From NCBI GenBank assembly GCA_026413225.1, contig CM048554.1, forward strand, positions 74,082,463-74,146,462: a stretch of DNA of 64,000 nucleotides. The letters run 5' to 3'. The stretch's first letter is position 1, and each line of letters begins with the position of its first letter. This stretch comes from Otis tarda (lineage: Eukaryota; Chordata; Aves; Otidiformes; Otididae). The position numbers and the translations under genes are program-made. Below are positions 47,701 through 59,647 of this stretch, in pieces. The notes below the pieces were generated by a model. The model had not been told where the DNA came from, searched no databases, and saw only the letters and a list, made by a program, of their open reading frames with translations.

Positions 47701-49880
47701 TAACCATGCAAAGCTAAAGTAACACAAAAGAAAATGTACAGAAAATACCCAGTAAACAGTAAATAATCTCCATATAAAACCTCTGATGGTATCCTTATTT
47801 CTGAATAGAGTGACTGGGCTAATCACAAATAGGCAGGGATTAGTATCTTGATTCCATTAAGCAGCATGATATAAATGATGTGTTAATATTTTTCTGTCTT
47901 TCTGGAGGACTTATATGAATTTTATCTTTATTCTTCCCTTGTTCACTGATTTATTCCTTACCCCCTGTTATGATTATGATGCTCTTGTTATGTATTCAGT
48001 GCTATGCATTCATAGCAAGAAATTTATATCCTCTGTGTTTTGATAAAGTTACTGAAATGAAAGCTAATTATTAACCCTATTGAATATCAGCTGTCTGTAC
48101 ATCATGAATGAGATGATAGGTTGATGTATCTCCCTTTTTTTTAAAAGAAACATTATATACCTTCCAAATCTGAATCCACTAACTAGAAGTTAATGCATAT
48201 AGAAGTCTTCAGTTCCTGACACTACCTTGTCTGAGTAAACGCATGTTCAGCCACCACTGTGTTAATGGATTCAAGCACTCCTAATGATTTTGGAATTAGT
48301 TTATACACTGGGATGCATGGACTTCTTTATTTACTGGAGTGGCTAGCTAACAGGCTCTGTTAGCCTAAAGGCTGTGGGCTTTTGTGTATGCAGGCACTAG
48401 GCACTCACTGCAGATTCTCAAATTGCATCGACTTTCTTGCCAAGGTGGCAGGCAGCTGTCAATGTGAACACTAGCAAACACAGATGGAGCAAGTCATTCA
48501 GGAAGGGATGCGATATTTGCCAATTCAGACTTCCAAGGGGCTTAGCAGGTCTACAGCTACCACAGTTCCATGTTGTCTTATTCTCAGATCAGCATAACGA
48601 ATCACGCCTGGGAGACCAAGTTAATCCCTTTCAGGTTCCCTGGACTGTAGATCTTTCTGAATTTTCTTTTCTTTAGGCCTTTGTTTTCCTCCTGCTTTGT
48701 ACTGAAAGTTAACTACAACAGCAAGAATGTATTAGGATACTTGGAATACTGTCTTCAATTCATCCTGTCCTGCTGGCACATGGTGCAAGCTGCACAAAGA
48801 AGAAACTCCTGCCTCACTTCTGGAATGAGTCAACAATGGGGTTTATAAAATGTGATGTCTATACACATACAAACAAACACGCATGCATAAGTTGGAATTG
48901 CTCTCATCCTGGTTTGACGGTAAATGCAAATCTACTGTTTGAAGCCACCATTTGCCAAAAGGCTGCACAATCTGCCCCGTCAATCCAAGGAGTTATTAAC
49001 TACTCTCCAAGTACTTCCACGTTTCTCAACGCATGGCATGCAGGTGGCCTTCTCCAGCTGGTTAGATGCACCATTCATCACTTCAAAAGCAGTTACAATG
49101 CCCTCTTCTGCACTCAGCCAGAAGAAGAATCTCATCCCATTCCTGGAAAATTCAGCTAGAGGCATTCTTCTCCTTGTATGAACAACTCCCATTGTGTCTT
49201 ATAGCAGGGGGTATGAGATATTTGAGGATTAATCCTGTCCTCACTAAAGCACATCTGTTGTCCATTAGATTAGAGAAAGGAGCCTTAAATACCCTCTGCA
49301 CCTAGAGCTTTTGTCTGTTAGTGCAACTCTATCCTGCCATGCAATTGGACCTGTCCTTTCTTGACCTGACTCCTTGCAGTGATTTCTCCCAGCCATGTGA
49401 CCATTAGGTGGATGTTGGATAGCAAAACACATTGTCTACCCTCTTGTAAGATTAAGTGTGAGTAAATTTTCATGACTGGGTAAAATACTGGTTTTATCAC
49501 ACTTTGGCTGTGGTGGTATAAGCCAGCAACTAGAGAGGGGTGCTTCTACATAATAAATCTCCAGGCTTGAATCTCTCATTTGTAAAGTACAGAGATATAG
49601 CATTCCTAAATTAAAACCAGATTTGGATTATCCATAAAGATTAAAGATCATTTCAAGGCTTTTACACTTCTTCAGCATAACTTCACCCATTTACAGTAAG
49701 GTTACAATATTCTAAAACCTCTCTATTTTATATCGAATGAAACTGTTCTCATTTGGCCTGTGTTTGAATCAGGTCCAGAATATTCAATAGCCACAAAGTG
49801 CCTGTTTTTACTACTAAAATAGTAGGTGTGTCATCTTCTTTGGGAACTTTTTTTCAGAAACAGTGGTGTCTACCTTCAAA
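44741..49880. other. Non-coding stretch, no recognised gene
   Basis: About 5.1 kb without a named gene or repeat. The frames at 48836-49159, 48924-49181 and 49066-49305 on + overlap each other in different registers, which shows chance openness and not coding. A short (AAAT)4 run is at 46578-46593. The words 'ctgaggcacagaggtt' near 46055 recall MIR but are too short to call. A T run is near 47420-47430. Confidence 0.5.
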
Positions 49881-50030
49881 GTGATTGTTCCCAAACTGTG
49901 TCCTCGTGAGACCGTAGCTGACTATAAAATCCTATCACTTTTACAGTATTGCCAACTATAAGGTTAAAAGGTGGTGATCTCTGAGATTTTGACAACAGTG
50001 ATAGTGCTCCAGTGGTTTGGGAACCCCTTC
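49881..50030. mobile_element. Possible hAT-like MITE relic
   Basis: GTTCCCAAAC (49887-49896) and its exact reverse complement GTTTGGGAAC (50015-50024) face each other across about 118 bp. The wider ends ('tgttcccaaactgtgtcc' and 'cagtggtttgggaacccc') look like the CAGTGGTTCCCAAAC-type termini of hAT/Charlie-group elements. No transposase is present. The flanking 8 bp target duplication expected of hAT elements is not clear. Confidence 0.4.
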
Positions 50031-50494
50031 TTTGATTGAAGGAGGCAGCAAAATTTTTGCAGATGAAAGTAGGCCAATATGAGTAATTGATTTTATTGGT
50101 TCAGCAGTAGAATTTATAAATAAAAATAAAACTAGTACAGATCAAAGGGAATAAAAAAATTAAATTTTACTTGACAAAGCAAAACACCCAAAAATGTCAC
50201 TTTGGTTTGCATGGGATGTTCTACTCCTTTTGAAATTAATTTTTTTTTTTTTTTGGAGTGTGGGGAACAAAAGAAAGCAAAGAAGGATGCATTAGAGTTA
50301 CAAAATGTTCAAAAAGAATTACCCATTTTCACTGAAAGGGAGAGATAAAATGTAGCACTAGTAAATATGAAAGGCTGAGAGTAGATGGCCAAAACCACCT
50401 CTGAGAAAGGAGTGGAGAGCAGAAATTTAATGCTCTTACACTTGGATCCATCATTCTTTAATACATAGGCTGAGTCTTAATATTATGGAAAGTG
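50031..50494. other. Non-coding AT-rich stretch with a T run
   Basis: No gene. Fifteen T at 50240-50254. The 50090-50180 part is strongly A-rich. Confidence 0.55.
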
Positions 50495-50580
50495 TCTCCC
50501 TGCTGTAAATCATAATCAATGTGTAAATGGTGTAAATCATCTCCCTGGTGTAAATCATAATCAATAAGTAAATAATAATT
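50495..50580 (+). repeat. 45 bp tandem duplication
   Basis: The block starting TCTCCCTGCTGTAAATCA at 50495 is repeated from 50540 with few changes (TCTCCCTGGTGTAAATCA), both followed by 'taatcaat'. The word TGTAAATCA also occurs once more inside the first copy. This is a recent local tandem duplication or a two-copy minisatellite. Confidence 0.85.
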
Positions 50581-51042
50581 CGTAACAGCAAGTTTTCTTA
50601 TACTGTGTTCAGTAAGATTTTCCTGTTTCTGATTGTTTAGCAGACAAAGCAGACATTTTTGCTGTGACTATGCTTGTGCTCCTCAAAGGATTTGCTTATT
50701 AACAATAGAAAAATTATCATATTTGAATCGTCAGAAGAATCATCAATGTGGCACGTGTGTGGCATCAATCAGAAGCCACATCTGCTTCCAGAGGAAGACT
50801 GGCTGTTATGGACCTCATTATGGAAAGTTGACCAAAGCTTAAATAAAGATTTTGTGTTTGTTCAAAGATGTTGCAGCACTGCAGACTGGGGGAAAGGGAA
50901 TTATAAGCTACATCATGACTACGAAGGAATGGCCATACTCATAAAGCTACTCTCCTGCCATTCCTTGCTTGACATCTTGTGCTAACAGAGGAGGACTTCA
51001 GGTCTGTTCAGTGTTGCCTGCTGCTTAATTTTTATTTAGGTT
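50581..51042. other. Non-coding stretch, no recognised gene
   Basis: Two frames at 50633-50842 and 50674-50985 on + overlap in different registers. Neither shows a motif. Confidence 0.5.
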
Positions 51043-51110
51043 TAAATTACAGAATGACAGGGCAAGAAGAGACTTCAATAAATCCTCATGTTAACTCCAC
51101 TGGCTCCAAA
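51043..51110 (-). mobile_element. CR1: Short old CR1 3' end (antisense)
   Basis: The + strand words 'aattacagaatgacagggca' and 'agaagagacttcaataaatc' parallel the reverse complement of the CR1 3' terminus (a tail of 'cacagaat', then 'ggaagggacct...atca'). Only about 65 bp can be followed before the similarity fades. Confidence 0.42.
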
Positions 51111-51258
51111 CGGCCCGTGTTGTTTCTGGGACAATCAGTCTGTGCTATGGGCAACAACAGCTGCCCACGTTTTACAGGGCTGTTTGCTATGCTCCTTTAC
51201 CTGGTTAACTGCTTCCACCTCTTTTCCTTTTTTATAGTTACTGGCTATCGTAGAGGGG

Positions 51259-51295
51259 TTTTTTTTTGTTTTGTTTTTGCTTTTTTTTTTTTTCC
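51259..51295. repeat. T-rich low-complexity region
   Basis: T runs separated by single G, ending in 13 T. It may be polymorphic in length. Confidence 0.75.
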
Positions 51296-52028
51296 TTCAT
51301 TGATTCTGTGCTGATTTTATCCCTTTTGCTGTGGGATACTGTGGGAATCTTTGCCTCAGATAAATATGAATATTGCACTATGGGTATTCTTGCAGTTATT
51401 AGACTAGATTCATTAGTAGATGTTTGCAGGGGAACAGCTAAAAGGTTCCTAAAGGCTAAACTATACATGTGTATAATCTATAGACAAAATCCACAGTGGT
51501 ATCAAAGATTTTTTAATTATTCAGTCCACTTGCAATAGGCTGTATTTTGAAGTTTGAGATTATGTCAAAGTGGACAGGCTGAAGCTTAGTGTACCTGAAA
51601 TTAGTGACTGGATTGGCCACAGTGACTAGCAAAGCTATTATATCTGAAATCATGAATCACGTTCCAATATTCCTTCCATGACTTAAGTAAATCTTTCATT
51701 TGGTAGAAGAAGTAACTTGAGAAACCTAGTCACAAAAACTGCTGGGTAGAGGCAAGTTAAAAATGTTGTCAGGTTTCATCCAAGAACTTTTCAGATATAG
51801 TGATAAAGTGCAAGTAGAGGTTACTTGTGACTACAATGAATAACTCAAAGTGTCAGCAGAATGAAGGGAAATCGTTCTGCATTCATTCTCATCAGGTTTT
51901 GTCCTTTCTTAGTATTATAAGGATGTCAAAAATGTCAGAAATTGTAATTTTATCAGTGTATCTCTTATATAATTTATTTCTTCTTCTTTATAAAAAAAAA
52001 GAAAAGAAATAAGAATATATCAAATTGA
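51296..52028. other. Non-coding stretch, no recognised gene
   Basis: AT-rich with short frames only. Confidence 0.5.
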
Positions 52029-52057
52029 CAGTAGTATCACTGTCAGTAGTATCACTT
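52029..52057 (+). repeat. 15 bp tandem duplication
   Basis: CAGTAGTATCACTGT is directly followed by CAGTAGTATCACTT, a simple two-copy duplication. Confidence 0.85.
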
Positions 52058-52393
52058 CACCATTGTGTTAGATTTTACAGCCTTATTTCCAAATGTGGGA
52101 GGAGATAACTACTGTTTCTAGTCTACTTTCAAGACCATTATACAATAACACTTCATGTGGATATTGAGAAAGCTTGGTTCTCTTTACATAGTGTCTTACT
52201 CAGTAATTGTTAGCTATCAAACTACTATTTACATTTGCTGAGACAGATTTCTTTTGATGTTTCTCTTTTTTAGAAATACATCTAGCAGAAAACTCATTCT
52301 TGTATAGTTTTAATTATGCTATATACCAAGCTCGTAACACAGAACTGATTTCCAAGTGAAATGCAACCATTATTTAATAAAACTTTGCAGTGT

Positions 52394-52690
52394 ATCACAG
52401 AATCACAAAGTAGTTTATAGTGGAAGGGACAATTCTAGATCACCTAGTCCACACCCCCTGCTCAAGCAAAGCTTGAATAGGTTGCCCAGGACTGTTTGCA
52501 GTCTGGATGTGTATGCCCAAGATGGATATTTCACAAACTCTCTTTGGTAGCCTATTTCAGTGCTTGATCACCTCATGGTAAAAAAGTGTTTGCTTACATT
52601 CAGAAAGAATTTAATGTGTTTCAGTTCGTGCCCATTGCCTCTTATGCTTTCACTGGGCACCACTGAGAAGGGTCTGGCTACCACCATAGC
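52394..52690 (-). mobile_element. CR1: CR1 LINE 3' end, older copy (antisense)
   Basis: It begins on the + strand with 'atcacagaatcacaaag' (the 3' tail in reverse). It continues through 'tggaagggacaattctagatca' and 'cctagtccacaccccctgct', then 'tttcagtgcttgatcacctc', 'gttcgtgcccattgcctctt' and 'tgggcaccactgagaagggt'. These are in the order of the antisense avian CR1 3' region. It is clearly more diverged than the copies at 11878 and 62135, so it is an older insertion. No intact coding sequence remains and the element is truncated at its 5' side. Confidence 0.92.
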
Positions 52691-54870
52691 ACCACCTCAC
52701 TAAATAAAACCAGAACACTCAGAACACTCCCTCTTTTTCATATACAGTGTGCCAACTAAAGGTAGGATCCATCTCAGCTAAGTTAAAGGCCTAAAATATA
52801 GGTGTATAACCTATTCCTCTCAATGTGCCATCTTGACCTAAAATGAGCATCTAAGCAACATGATAATGATGGACATTTGTATATGGATTTTTTTTCATTG
52901 ACTATCAAAGAAGCCTATGGCCTTGAGCATAGATAAGAGAAATTAGTTTCTAAGGAGGTGAAAATAGTAAATTTCATCTCTCTCTTTTTGTTTCCTTTTG
53001 TTTGTTTGTTTTTGTTTTACGTGACAATGTCCTCATATATATAGAGAGAGTATATAAAATGTTTACAACTATTTACTAACTTCAGTTAACACAGTGGACT
53101 GGTTAAAAAGAGTTGGTTACCTCCTTCCAGCTATAGTGGTTAGCTATGGTTCCTTGGCAAATTACATGTGTGCACTGTTGCACTTTGGTACTCCCTCAAT
53201 GACAGTTTGAAGTGATTCCAGAACAAATACTTGAATATTTAAAAGTAAAATGACAAATTTTGTGAGTATTGCTTCTGGAATGAGCAATGACCAAAGTATG
53301 ATCTTCTGGAAACCAAATGAAATTTTTCTGCATGGTTTATAAGAGAAGCAAACCAACAGAAGAAACACACACAATGGTTGTGAGAGCCATAAATGCCTTC
53401 CTGTCAGATTTGGGTAAGGAATCTTATTTCTCTTCATCCATTTGTATGTGCAGGTACATGCATATTTGTGCAGAAATGTAGAAAAGAACAGAAGAACGAG
53501 CTGGTGATCCTAAATGTATTGTGATGGCAGTGTTCATTTTGCTCAGATTTAGAACAGACTTTTTGAAATTTCTATGTGTTCTACGAATGGTAGAGCCTAT
53601 ATCAAAACTCATAGGAGTTGGAATTAGATTTTAAAATATAAAACCTGTTTAAAAAATGGAAAAGCATCTACACAAATGGAAATATCTTTTGATTTGTATG
53701 CTTCGTCGAATACATATTTGAATTAGTCAGAAGGTAGACAGCTATTATCTGTATCAATCTTCACATCCAAGACAATAATTCATTTATCATTCACAGCTGA
53801 AAATACATGGTTTACATTTGTTTGAATGGTGACTTCCATCTATGTGTATCTCTAACACAGTATATAGATCAAATAAGGAGTTGTCTGCTTCTTATAGGAC
53901 ATTTTTTCAAGAAAAAGAAAATGCTACTTTGCTGAAATGTAATTGGTTCACGAGAAGGGTTATGAAGATCTGCAGAGCTTAGAAGAAAAGATCAATAATG
54001 GCTGTCTTTTCAGATGAGCTTGAATTAATAGTTTCAAGGCCTGCAGTTAGCAGTGCATTAGTTGTGTAAAGATAAAATCAAGTTATGAGCAGAATGGTAT
54101 GTGAGTCAAAAATAGGTCACATCTGAATGTTTTCTGAAGATCTTATCAAAGTTACTCATTTCCAAGGATGATGAAAAATTGTTTGCATGTATTCAGCTTG
54201 CCATAGTCAAACAATGTTGATTTCTAGTGGCGTGTAACAGAAGACATCGTAAACTCCTTGAAGAAAGATAGCAGTAGAATGTTAAAATGATATGAAAAAG
54301 TTGATTGTTGAACCCTTCAAGACTTTTTGGGAAACATCTGTGAAGAGACAATAGTTGTTGAAAGCTGGCTGTGAGTCCCAAGTGCTAACAAATGAAACAT
54401 GCTGCTTGAGGTGTTAGGTGGGTTTTCCATTTAGTCACTTTATTTAGCCAAAATTCACCTGAGGGACAGCACAAACTTCCTCCCTGTGTACTTTCTCTGA
54501 ACAGCAGTGGCAGATTATAATTACACGCTACAGTTGCACATGCCATTTCCCAGTTGTCATTGTCAGATGGAAGTGACACAAGACAACACAGTATGACTGG
54601 AACTGGTTTTTACTGGTGGTGTTTTTCCTGAACTGGAGATGAATATGGACTGCTGCATGGCTGTAGGAGAGAGGAATGGGCGTCTTGGGAAGCCTGAAAC
54701 CCTTGGGACTATCCTGGGCTTGACTAAGATCAGACTTCTTGTTTGAGGAAGAGGTAGCACACAGCCCGCGCGGTCCTACAGACCTGTGTAGAGCTGCAGA
54801 CCTCTTGTTCTTTGCCGCCAGCTCTTTTCTGGTAGTTTCAGTGATTCGTGTTTTGTTCAGTGATACTGCA
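52691..54870. other. Non-coding stretch with a T/G simple repeat
   Basis: A (TTTG)n-like stretch lies at 52985-53019 and a short TATATATAGAGAGAG run at about 53035-53050. No gene or named repeat was seen elsewhere. Confidence 0.5.
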
Positions 54871-55060
54871 GTAAATGGGCCATATAAGTTTTAAAGAGCT
54901 TAATCAATCAACATTTGCAGATGCAAAATCTATTTCCTGTATTTGCAAATTCATTGTGACTCATTTGTTTGAATAATGCCAGTCACTGATCAGATATTCT
55001 CTAAGATGAATAGCAGTGAGATAGAGCTGCTCTGTTACTGAGCTGTGATTAGTTTTGTTT
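54871..55060. promoter_or_regulatory. Candidate conserved non-coding block (speculative)
   Basis: Unique, CpG-poor sequence containing the words TTAATCAATCAA, TGACTCA (AP-1-like, reading 'tgtgactcatttg') and ATTAG. No open frame. The call is by texture and motifs only. Confidence 0.2.
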
Positions 55061-56250
55061 CACCGTTAGAAGCAATGTCTTTCCTCATTGATCTAATCTT
55101 TCTGACTTTTCATCTGTGACAACAGAAAGGTATGGACCATTTTTCCCTGTAAATGGCCAGGGTCTGATTTTCCATTTGTGTTTTTAAGAAGCCACCTTCC
55201 AGTGCAGTGCTGTGCCTGGCTCTCAGCTTCAGCCTGTAGACTGGTGGCCTTGGACAGAACAGCCTAGTCTTTAGATCCTCGTTTTTCTACCAAGCTCAGA
55301 CAAATTTTTCTGATTACTGTTTCAAGAATCAGCTCACTCAGTAAAACAAAAGTTAATTTAAGTCTCCAAATACCTGATTATTGGGAGAATAATCAGGTTT
55401 AGACAAGCTGGGTGGGGTATTAACAGCACTAGAGCTTTAGCCTTGGATTCGTAACCTTGTCTCATGTTGACCTTTGAGATACAAGCAACTCTTTCTTCAA
55501 AGCCTACCTCGGAGACCTGTAAATGATTAATTCAGCAATCATAGTTAAATGTTGTCTACAGAGGACACGCCTGAATGAGTACACAACACATGTGACTGAA
55601 TGAAAAGTAGATGGAAAGTTGCAATGTTATTGAATTAAGTAGGACCATAGTTTTCATGATATCCACAAATGTCAGATGACTTGATGATAAACAAATTTAA
55701 AACTTAGATTAGGTTCCTAACAGTAGATTTCTAATAAAAATGCATAACCTTTCAGATGAAGATCCTGGCTGTGGTTTTAACTCATGACATGAATTTTGAT
55801 AGAGATGGCAAGTAAAGTTAGTATGAGTCACGCTTTACAGGGTTTTTGTTAATAAGCTTTGAGGAAACAAGCATGAGAGTAGTAGCTCCATCATACTTTG
55901 AAATCCTCCTAGGCTAATTTAGATTTGCTGTCTGAGGTGGTGGAGAGGACTTTGTTCTTGCAATTGCTTCTACACAAGGCTATTTATCATTTTTTGGGTC
56001 TTTCACTGCTTCTTCTGTAACCTAAGAGACAAACTCTCTGCTTTTGCAGCAAACTTACATCTCAGGCTGAAACATTTGGCCTTCCATAGAGGGTTAGCAC
56101 TGCTTACAGAATGCTTAGTGGCTAAATTTTGATGGGAAAGCCTATTTTAGGATGTAACTTCTCTTTTTACCACTTTCCAGAAATTGATTTAAGGTACGAA
56201 TGTATTTCCTTTTCTCTTTTACTTCTGAAAGCACTCAGATTACCCTGGGA
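55061..56250. other. Non-coding stretch, no recognised gene
   Basis: Nothing recognised; few frames exceed 60 codons. Confidence 0.5.
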
Positions 56251-56500
56251 GAATTAGCAACCGCCAAAACTAAAATTGCAACCAGAGTATCAGAAAAATC
56301 TTTTTCATAATTAAATATGGAAAGCACTCATCATGTCACATATATCAGCATGAGTAATTAAAGTTCAAAGCCAGGATAAAACGCAGCTAAGGCCTTGTAA
56401 ACAGCAGCATGCTTACAGTGACATTATGGAGAGCAAATAATTTACACATTTTAAATGCATCCAGGCCAGGAATTGCGCTGAACACGGGTTGAAAGTTGTA
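56251..56500. promoter_or_regulatory. Candidate conserved non-coding block (speculative)
   Basis: Repeat-free block with TAATTA-type homeobox words and 'catgagtaattaaag', no open frame and a texture like vertebrate enhancers. Not testable from a single sequence. Confidence 0.2.
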
Positions 56501-57417
56501 TGGTTGGGCAAGAGGCAGCAATCCAACTCTAGCAGCTGGATTGAAAGACCAACATGTTTTTCTTTTCAGTCATCCAAAGTTAATCTTACAATTCACTGAT
56601 GCAGCTGCTGCCAGGAGGGATTTCTTTGGCAAGGTGCTGAGGGGGGCTTTCTGACTAGGTGGGTTCCCAGGGACAGCTGATGGCCAGCCACTGTGCTCCA
56701 GAAACGTTCTCTGCCTTTGGTGAGTGAGACAATCCATCAATACATATTCCTTCTGTACAAGGCAATACAAGTGTGTGGGGAAATAGTAATTTAATTAAAT
56801 TACACAGATGATATAATTCACTCTGCTAACAAGCACAGGCCATTTTACCTGTGAGGAGATAATTTCTTTAAATCAAACATCCTGAATGTCCCCTAAATAT
56901 TTTCATTATCTGTAATTGGATCTCAAACTATTTTGAAGCATCCTTCATAACCAAACAATGGTGTCAGCTGGATGCTCCTCCTATGGGAGAATGGAGTGCT
57001 TGCACTGGAGATCCTGCTCCAGTCATCCCAATGAAGTGAAGACCAGTTTTGACTGTAGCACCTGTGAGTTAAACTCTTCTCCCTCTCAGAAAGCACAGCT
57101 GGATTAGGTGAGTAAATCCCCACCTCCACTTTCATCTCCTTGTGGACATTTAGATAATTCCACTCCGGTAGTTATCCAATATAAACCACAGCTCATAGCT
57201 GCCAAAAATTCCTGAAGACAAGAAGTGAATGTGCAGAGCAAGCATATGGGACCCAAGAGAATCACACCCCAAGCAGGCAGAAGAACCTGTGTGTATGAGG
57301 TTGTGGTTTTAAGCAGGCACAAGTACAGGCTGTAGTTAAAGGAGTGGTTTTTCTCTCATCCTTTCTTTCTCCTTGGTTTCCCAGAGGGCTGGATGCAAGG
57401 AAAAGGATTCAGCCAGC
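56501..57417. other. Non-coding stretch, no recognised gene
   Basis: Short overlapping frames; nothing recognised. Confidence 0.5.
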
Positions 57418-57438
57418 AAAAAAAAAAAAAAAAAAAAG
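57418..57438. repeat. Poly(A) run of 21
   Basis: The longest homopolymer I counted in the window. No recognisable SINE, LINE or processed pseudogene body precedes it on the + strand. Confidence 0.88.
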
Positions 57439-58550
57439 CCTCCTTTTGGATATATTAGCTTTAGGTGTTTCATTAATTTTACTCTGTAGCCATGTAATGA
57501 AAACACAGAGGAGCTGAAATGAGGGCCCGTGTCTACTTCTTACACTAGAACTTGCTTAGAACAAATGTGAGACTGTTTCACTCCTAGGGATTCATACAAG
57601 CAGGTTCACACCAGCACTTTTCCAAAAGGACAAGGATGGGAGTGGGAAATCTCTCATGGATGAGGCAGAGCAACTCCATCCAGTCCTATCACATTGTGAT
57701 AGGACCTGTGCTTCTTTTTTTCTTGCAGACAAGTGATTTTTCTTCATGTCCTGAGAGATCAAAAAGTATTTTCCATTGTCAAGTGAAAAGGGAATAAACC
57801 TATATTCCAACTTTCAAAGTAAAATGCATCTGGAATTGTTTGCCTTTTCTTACTGCATGCTCTGGTTTCTAACTACAAATATTCACTACTGCCAAGCAAT
57901 GTCTTGATTCACCTTAAACGGTACCCAGCTTCAAACAAATGTCTAGAATGGCTAAATGAAAGGGTAGTGTAAGTGCTGAAAAGAAGATCTAATACCTTGT
58001 GTCTTGTGCTAACATTCTGGTCTCTTGAGCTATGGCATCAGTTCTGAAGACAAAAACCCAGCCTCACATCCTCTCTTCTCTGATGAGTAAATCCTGGGAT
58101 GGTGCCACTTTTGCAGCTCATAGGTGTGTCTTAATCAAAAGACTACAAGCACTAGGCATCTTCCCACAAAGGACAAAATGAAATACAGTCCTGCAATGCT
58201 TAAGGTGCACAGTCTTGTTCTTTATGACACTGCCAAAGGCATTTGATAAACCCATCCTCGTTTACTGGGCTCTATCTGATGATAACCCTGTGGACGTATC
58301 ACTGTGCTTGCAAAACCTGTACTGTGACTTTATAGCTCTCATGAAACCTACAAAGCTAATAATTTTGAGAGAAAATGTAAAGAACTCCAACTATATCTTT
58401 GTTCGCAACCCTCACTGCTTGTAAGATTTTCTAACTGCCTATGACATTAAAATGGCTAAGACACAGAAGAATGATTTCTATTATCCTAATTTCTCAAATT
58501 TGGCTTCTCTTTTAGGAGCAACTGGACTTTCTAGCACTTCATGTTTCTAT
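57439..58550. other. Non-coding stretch, no recognised gene
   Basis: Short frames only; nothing recognised. Confidence 0.5.
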
Positions 58551-58587
58551 ACTGTTCTGTTCTTTTCTGTTCTATTCTATTATATTG
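58551..58587. repeat. (TTCTG/TTCTA)n pentanucleotide repeat
   Basis: Imperfect repeats of TGTTC and TATTC units, grading into an AT-rich end. Confidence 0.75.
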
Positions 58588-59215
58588 TAATCTGCCTATT
58601 ACAGAGCTAATGAAGCGGCACTTTGGTTTTCCTGTTGGTTGCTGATCTGTATTATGAGGTATGACAGAAGGAAAGGGAAACTGCACTGAGCATTTGTTTC
58701 ACATGTGGGCTATGGAGAGAAGTAAGCTCTGGGCTTTGTCAGAGGCTTGTTCAGTCATTTGCATGGATGAATCACAGGTTTCAAGGCATGACAGCAGATA
58801 GATATAGACCAAGAAGTCAATGAATTTCTTCCTGGAACTATATGAATACTGGGTGGCACAGAGATCACAGAGTGGAGGAAAGAGGAGAGGAAAGGAGGCA
58901 GACACACACAGAAGGTGGAGGCAGGAAAGATGGAAGTATAGCGGTGTTCTTGCTAGTAACACTTTGCACTGTCCGCCTGCGAGTGACCACCTTTCTGGAC
59001 TAAGTCTTTGCTGCTGTGGAAGAAGTCACAGTGGATTTGGTACTGGTATTTGGGCAACTATGAAGGTGATGTGGCCATTATCTGGTGATATCATTTAAAG
59101 CAAGAGCAAAATTAGATTAATTCAACTTAAAAATAAAGCTCACATGTTAGTGGTCAAAGTTATTAAACAGTTGTAGAGATTTTCCAGTAATGTTATGGAT
59201 TCTTTGTCATGTAGG
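58588..59215. other. Non-coding stretch with a purine-rich patch
   Basis: 58860-58935 is GA-rich. Overlapping frames lie on both strands, with no gene recognised. Confidence 0.5.
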
Positions 59216-59335
59216 TTTCAAAATTTGCAGCTCAAACAAATGCAAGAATTGCAAATGACATTCTGTGGCCTATATCACATATGACTCTGATGACTCCTAC
59301 CCCTTATGGTCTTCATAACTATGAGTTAGTGCTGA
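59216..59335 (+). mobile_element. Possible old CR1-type 3' tail (sense)
   Basis: 'gcagctcaaacaaatgcaag', 'acattctgtggcctatatca' and 'ttatggtcttcataactatg' follow the order of the 3' end of a reptile-type CR1 (recalled as 'ctcaaacacaagtt', 'aaattctatggcctgtgtta', 'tggtcccttctggcctta...ctatgaat'). The match is short and diverged. Confidence 0.42.
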
Positions 59336-59464
59336 TGCAGGCTAATGAAGATCTGCAGCTGCTACATTTTTGTGGCTATTGAGACTGAGTTCAAAATTTT
59401 ATAGTAAGAAAAGGAGAGCACGAAATGCTGTCCACTGCTTGTACTTACACACAGAGACCATTCA

Positions 59465-59490
59465 GTGTGTATGTGTACGTGTGTGTATGT
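59465..59490. repeat. Degenerate (GT)n microsatellite
   Basis: GTGTGTATGTGTACGTGTGTGTATGT is read as interrupted GT units. It lies between the possible CR1 tail and the LTR. Confidence 0.8.
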
Positions 59491-59647
59491 TCCTCCTCCT
59501 ACACCCAAGCTGGCTTTCCTGGACTCCTCTCTTGTAGTCACAAGTCCTGTACTCCAGTACTCCTGTTTAGTGTCTGTTTAGTTGTGCTGATGTTGTTCAC
59601 ATGAAATGTTCTGGATGAAAGATCTTCATAAAATGGATGAAGATGGG

